In this document: positions 61,275-64,000 of the stretch, one piece after another
Layout of the letters: the number at the start of each line of letters is the position of its first letter
How positions within the stretch are numbered: position 1 is the first letter of the stretch
Source: Nematopogon swammerdamellus
Taxonomy: Eukaryota > Arthropoda > Insecta > Lepidoptera > Adelidae
Direction: 5' to 3'
DNA length: 64,000 nt
Assembly: GCA_946902875.1 (NCBI GenBank)
Contig: OX336339.1
Coordinates: 25,203,349 to 25,267,348, forward strand
The notes under the pieces: generated by a model
Told to the model about the DNA's origin: nothing
The model's database searches: none
The model's input: the letters and a program-made list of their open reading frames with translations, nothing else
Translations under genes and position numbers: made by a program

Positions 61275-61573
61275 CACAGAGCACGGAACGCCCCCCCGCC
61301 CGCGCCCCCTACTAGAGGCGCCCTAAGCGATAATATTTGAAACCCAATAACTGGACGCAGTGCTACTAGCGCTTCGTATGTGTGTGTGTGTGTTAGTATC
61401 GACACTACACACAAAGAGGAGCAAGTTAGGCACACGCACAAAACAAATGCACACGCACAACACACATATGTAAGTCATAGGCCACGCCTACAGGCTTCAA
61501 CGCCGTTGTAAGGAAATCGCGCTCAGGGCGCCTCTAGTAGGGGGCGCGGGCGGGGGGCGTTCCGTGCTCTGTG
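61275..61573 (-). mobile_element. hAT-type MITE, copy 2 (opposite orientation)
   Basis: Ends CACAGAGCACGGAACGCCCC and GGGGCGTTCCGTGCTCTGTG are perfectly inverted, and the TIRs extend past CCCCCTACTAGAGGCGCC to about 50 bp. A perfect 8-bp target duplication GTCATGGC is at 61267-61274 and 61574-61581. Body is the reverse complement of copy 1 with substitutions. 299 bp. Confidence 0.93.
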
Positions 61574-62052
61574 GTCATGGCCCTTGCTTTTGAAAATATG
61601 CAGTAGTCATAAACTGGCCTACTCCCTGGTTCCCGCTTGACGTTGAGTTTTGGGACACGTTGTATTTGTATTTATTATTTATTGTACACCATTTTTCGAT
61701 AAAATAAGGTACAAAAAGGTCGGCTGAATGCAGATCTGCATTATGTTAGAGCAAACCCTTGGGATGTGGTAAATGTGTATAAGTAGGCGCACAGATAATG
61801 TGAGAGAATAGTAACTAAATAAATAGGTATGAATAAACATACATACATGATTACAATATATAATTGTATGTGTAGGTATATAACTGCAGTATAGACGTTA
61901 TTTATTTATTATTTTTCATTTATTTACTTACAAACTTTGTTAATTTATTTCTTTGTGCCTGTTATTTAATACATAATATAAGCGAAAGGAACTTCGTTCC
62001 AACCGGTTTCCCAGGACACCACTCGTCTTATTTAAAGTTTTTGATTTATTAT
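61574..62052. other. Unassigned, AT-rich
   Basis: No gene recognised. Confidence 0.4.
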
Positions 62053-62055
62053 TTA

Positions 62056-62291
62056 CAAGCTGTGCCCGCGGCTCCGCCCGCTCTCATATTTCACTTCACT
62101 GCTAACCTCATAAGCCATTTAGCGTGATAGTAAGTAGCCTATAGTTGATGGGAAGAATCAAGCTATCCGTAGATTTTTTTTTTTATTAAAATCGGTTCAG
62201 TGGTTCTCGAGTTATAAGCGGACAGACAGACATACACTCAGACACTCAGACACTCAGACAGAAAGCAGACGTTGGATTTTATTATAGGTAA
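62056..62291 (-). mobile_element. Helitron-like non-autonomous element
   Basis: CAAGCTGTGCCCGCGGCTCC to CAGACGTTGGATTTTATTAT, very close to the copy at 44171, including the CACTCAGACACTCAGAC tract. Confidence 0.6.
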
Positions 62292-62754
62292 GGAAGGAAG
62301 GATTTTTACATATAAATGTGCCAAATATTAGAGAGAAATTAAGGAAGAAAATTACTGATAAACATGTTCTAAAAATAGAAGTAGGCGGGTCGGGGCGGGG
62401 CGCGCGGCGGCGGCCGCCATCATGAAAGCCTGCCGAAAATAGAACAACCTTACAGCCATACAATGATATTCGGAATGTGCTGTTTCATACGAGACGCTTT
62501 CAGTGTTGTGGGCCCCGCATAGTCGTCAGCCTGAATCAGGTTTTTTCATACCACAAATAAAGACGAGGGTTCTAGTTAAGGCTGCGCTGCGGATGACGCT
62601 AAAGTTTTTAGGGTTCCGTATGGATATGTAACCATAAAAAAAAATTTATTGGCGATATGTTGTTGAGTATTTAGTGTTTTATTTTACGTTTGTGAGCGAC
62701 TATATAGCTTAAAAAAATTTATGAGAAATTGAGGGCATTTTCCTTTTATACATA
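62292..62754. other. Unassigned with short GC-rich patch
   Basis: 62385-62422 (GGGTCGGGGCGGGGCGCGCG, GGCGGCGGCCGCCATCATG) is GC-rich. On the minus strand it opens with ATG followed by Ala codons (MAAAAARPAPTR), which looks like a host N-terminus but ends after 22 codons with no donor site seen. FamB-like TTTTAGGGTTCCGTATGG at 62607. Confidence 0.25.
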
Positions 62755-63012
62755 CATACCACACGCTGTATCCCCACAATCGGGGTAAGCAGAGTAGTCG
62801 ATGTTATGCTGAAAGTACTCTTGTAATTTACAGCACAACACCGACTACCACAATTAGCAAGTGACCCATGACTAGGTGGAAGGACCGTGCCAAGGTGAGA
62901 GGTAGCTGGTCAGTCGCCCTTATGCACGGCATCTCATCCTAATACCTGAGTCGCCTTTTAAGACATGCACGGGGAGAGAGGCAGTGGGGCTATTCTTCTT
63001 TTTAAGCGGTAC
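62755..63012 (+). repeat. FamC, near full length
   Basis: CACACGCTGTATCCCCACAA, AGCACAACACCGACTACCAC, CCAAGGTGAGAGGTAGCTGG, CACGGGGAGAGAGGCAGTGG. Confidence 0.78.
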
Positions 63013-63454
63013 ATTTCAGTTTATACTATTTTTATAAAACTGTTTTTTTGAATAAATAATTGTATTATTTTAGCAATAAAACTTGGTCAAATTAGATATA
63101 ATTAATAGTATTTTTTTATGTTCACTCCTATCATCTTCAACTCGGTTAACATCGATAAGCATCAATGCTAAACTAGTAGCCTTAATAAGCATTACTTAGC
63201 TTTCATTCGCAACATGAATAAGCAAAAGCTACCACAAGGGTGTTTCACGCTCCGGCATCTAGTTACCATGCCCCTCGGGCGGCGTTCTCTCTCTCTCTCG
63301 AATGCTTTGTGCATAACTAAAGCCTTTGCCGCCACTGAACTATATTATACTAGTACGCTGGAGTGGCTATATCTTACAATTCATCAATTCATGTGTCGAT
63401 TTGAAGCGCCCCTACCGAGTGTACCGGGAACTGAACTAGACATTTATAATGTTC
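63013..63454. other. Unassigned
   Basis: A 97-codon ORF (63214-63507) has no recognised domain and runs into a repeat; I do not support it as a gene. Confidence 0.35.
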
Positions 63455-64000
63455 AGAGTTCCGTACCTCACAATAGAAAAAAAAGAAAGGAAGGATCGCT
63501 CTCGTGACTGTCTGCCTGTCTGTCCGTCTGTCGCAGCTTATTTTGTCCAAATCTACTGGACCAAAAAAGTTTAAATTTGGTAAGTGCATGTATATAGTTT
63601 GATGTTCTAATTACGGACGTACAGCGTAATTGAACGAATTTCCAACGGGGACAAATAAAATTAAAGTGCCTCATTTCACCTATCAATTGAAAAGGCACGT
63701 TTTAAGAAATACCAATCTGTTTTTTATAATTTTCTAAATCGATCATCCCCCCCCCCCCTTATCTCCGAAACTACTCCGTCCAAAATATTACCTACGCCGT
63801 CTGTCCGTCTGTCCCGCCTTTAAACCGTAATCGGTAACCCTTTGAAATTTTCGCAGAACATAGGTTATTATGGCGGATTACCTAACAAACAAGAAAAAAA
63901 AAACAAGAAACTTGTCCTGCCAAGAGCAGAATTAAATGCCTCTTTGGACGTTGATTAAGGCCATTCCAGAGAACTGGTATATTAGAGCTCAGTGTTTGTC
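63455..64000 (+). repeat. FamB-related fragments to the window end
   Basis: TTCAGAGTTCCGTACCTCAC, the CTGTCTGCCTGTCTGTCCG tract and CAAATCTACTGGACC (sibling of 12285). A C-run at 63748-63757, then GTCTGTCCGTCTGTCCCG and ACCGTAATCGGTAACCC, a second FamB-like tract. Confidence 0.55.

Noticed and set aside
60093..61465. Similar cysteine-rich ORFs (MCCACAFVLCV) on opposite strands at 60093 and 61465
   Set aside because: They are the GT-rich body of the two hAT MITE copies; conservation is that of the repeat.

Overview
This is a gene-poor, repeat-saturated eukaryotic window, almost certainly from a lepidopteran (moth or butterfly). The grounds are recognition rather than a search: an insect-type (TTAGG)n tract, RTE-type LINE tails of (TGAC)n, mariner, PIF/Harbinger, hAT and Helitron-like pieces, and many copies of SINE and foldback families that I know as typical of Lepidoptera. 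I found no intact host protein-coding gene. The only protein-level signals are decayed transposon or retrotransposon ORFs: mariner transposase 30508-31488, Harbinger N-terminus 11524-11706, Helitron/DUF6570-like N-terminus 28243-28712 with a truncated twin at 22264, RTE LINE C-termini at 3509, 14210/15836, 48216 and 49970, a Jockey/CR1-like LINE end near 39400, and a retroelement RT tail at 45548-45945.

Layout. 1-6 kb: inverted-repeat elements, a 260-bp foldback, and nested insertions with readable target-site duplications. 6-11 kb: a SINE between 51-bp direct repeats, a GC-rich promoter-like island (7.6-7.95 kb), a tandem pair of Helitron-like elements and a 10-copy 47-bp minisatellite. 11-16 kb: a complete non-autonomous Harbinger element inside another repeat, and a three-layer nest (repeat in SINE in LINE). 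16.47-28.43 kb: the dominant structure, two head-to-tail, nearly identical copies of a ~5.98-kb block, each carrying a ~650-bp palindrome with a long poly(C) run. 28-32 kb: Helitron remnant, TTAGG tract, a near-perfect palindrome, and a mariner element holding two SINEs. 34-36 kb: a 36-bp hairpin minisatellite beside a tRNA-derived SINE and a Helitron-like element. 36-44 kb: more repeat copies and small tandem duplications. 44.86-46.39 kb: a foldback element whose arms are tandem arrays and whose centre holds an RT fragment. 46-59 kb: composite SINEs, LINE ends and further foldbacks. 59-64 kb: two oppositely oriented hAT-type MITEs, each with a perfect 8-bp target duplication.

Family names used here are working labels. 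FamA: 5S-rRNA-like SINE, plus strand running from a CTCGGTAGCTCAGTGG head to a GTTTCCATAAAA tail. FamB: element ending GTACGGAACCCTAAAAA with an internal GACAGACAG tract. FamC: repeat ending CCCCACACGGTAC. FamD: CCCCCGAC repeat. FamE: element bearing the GGAGGAGGTTCTC end and the CCGCCTTCAAAAATGTATG foldback. Nothing here works as an operon or pathway; the content is a record of transposition, nesting and local duplication.
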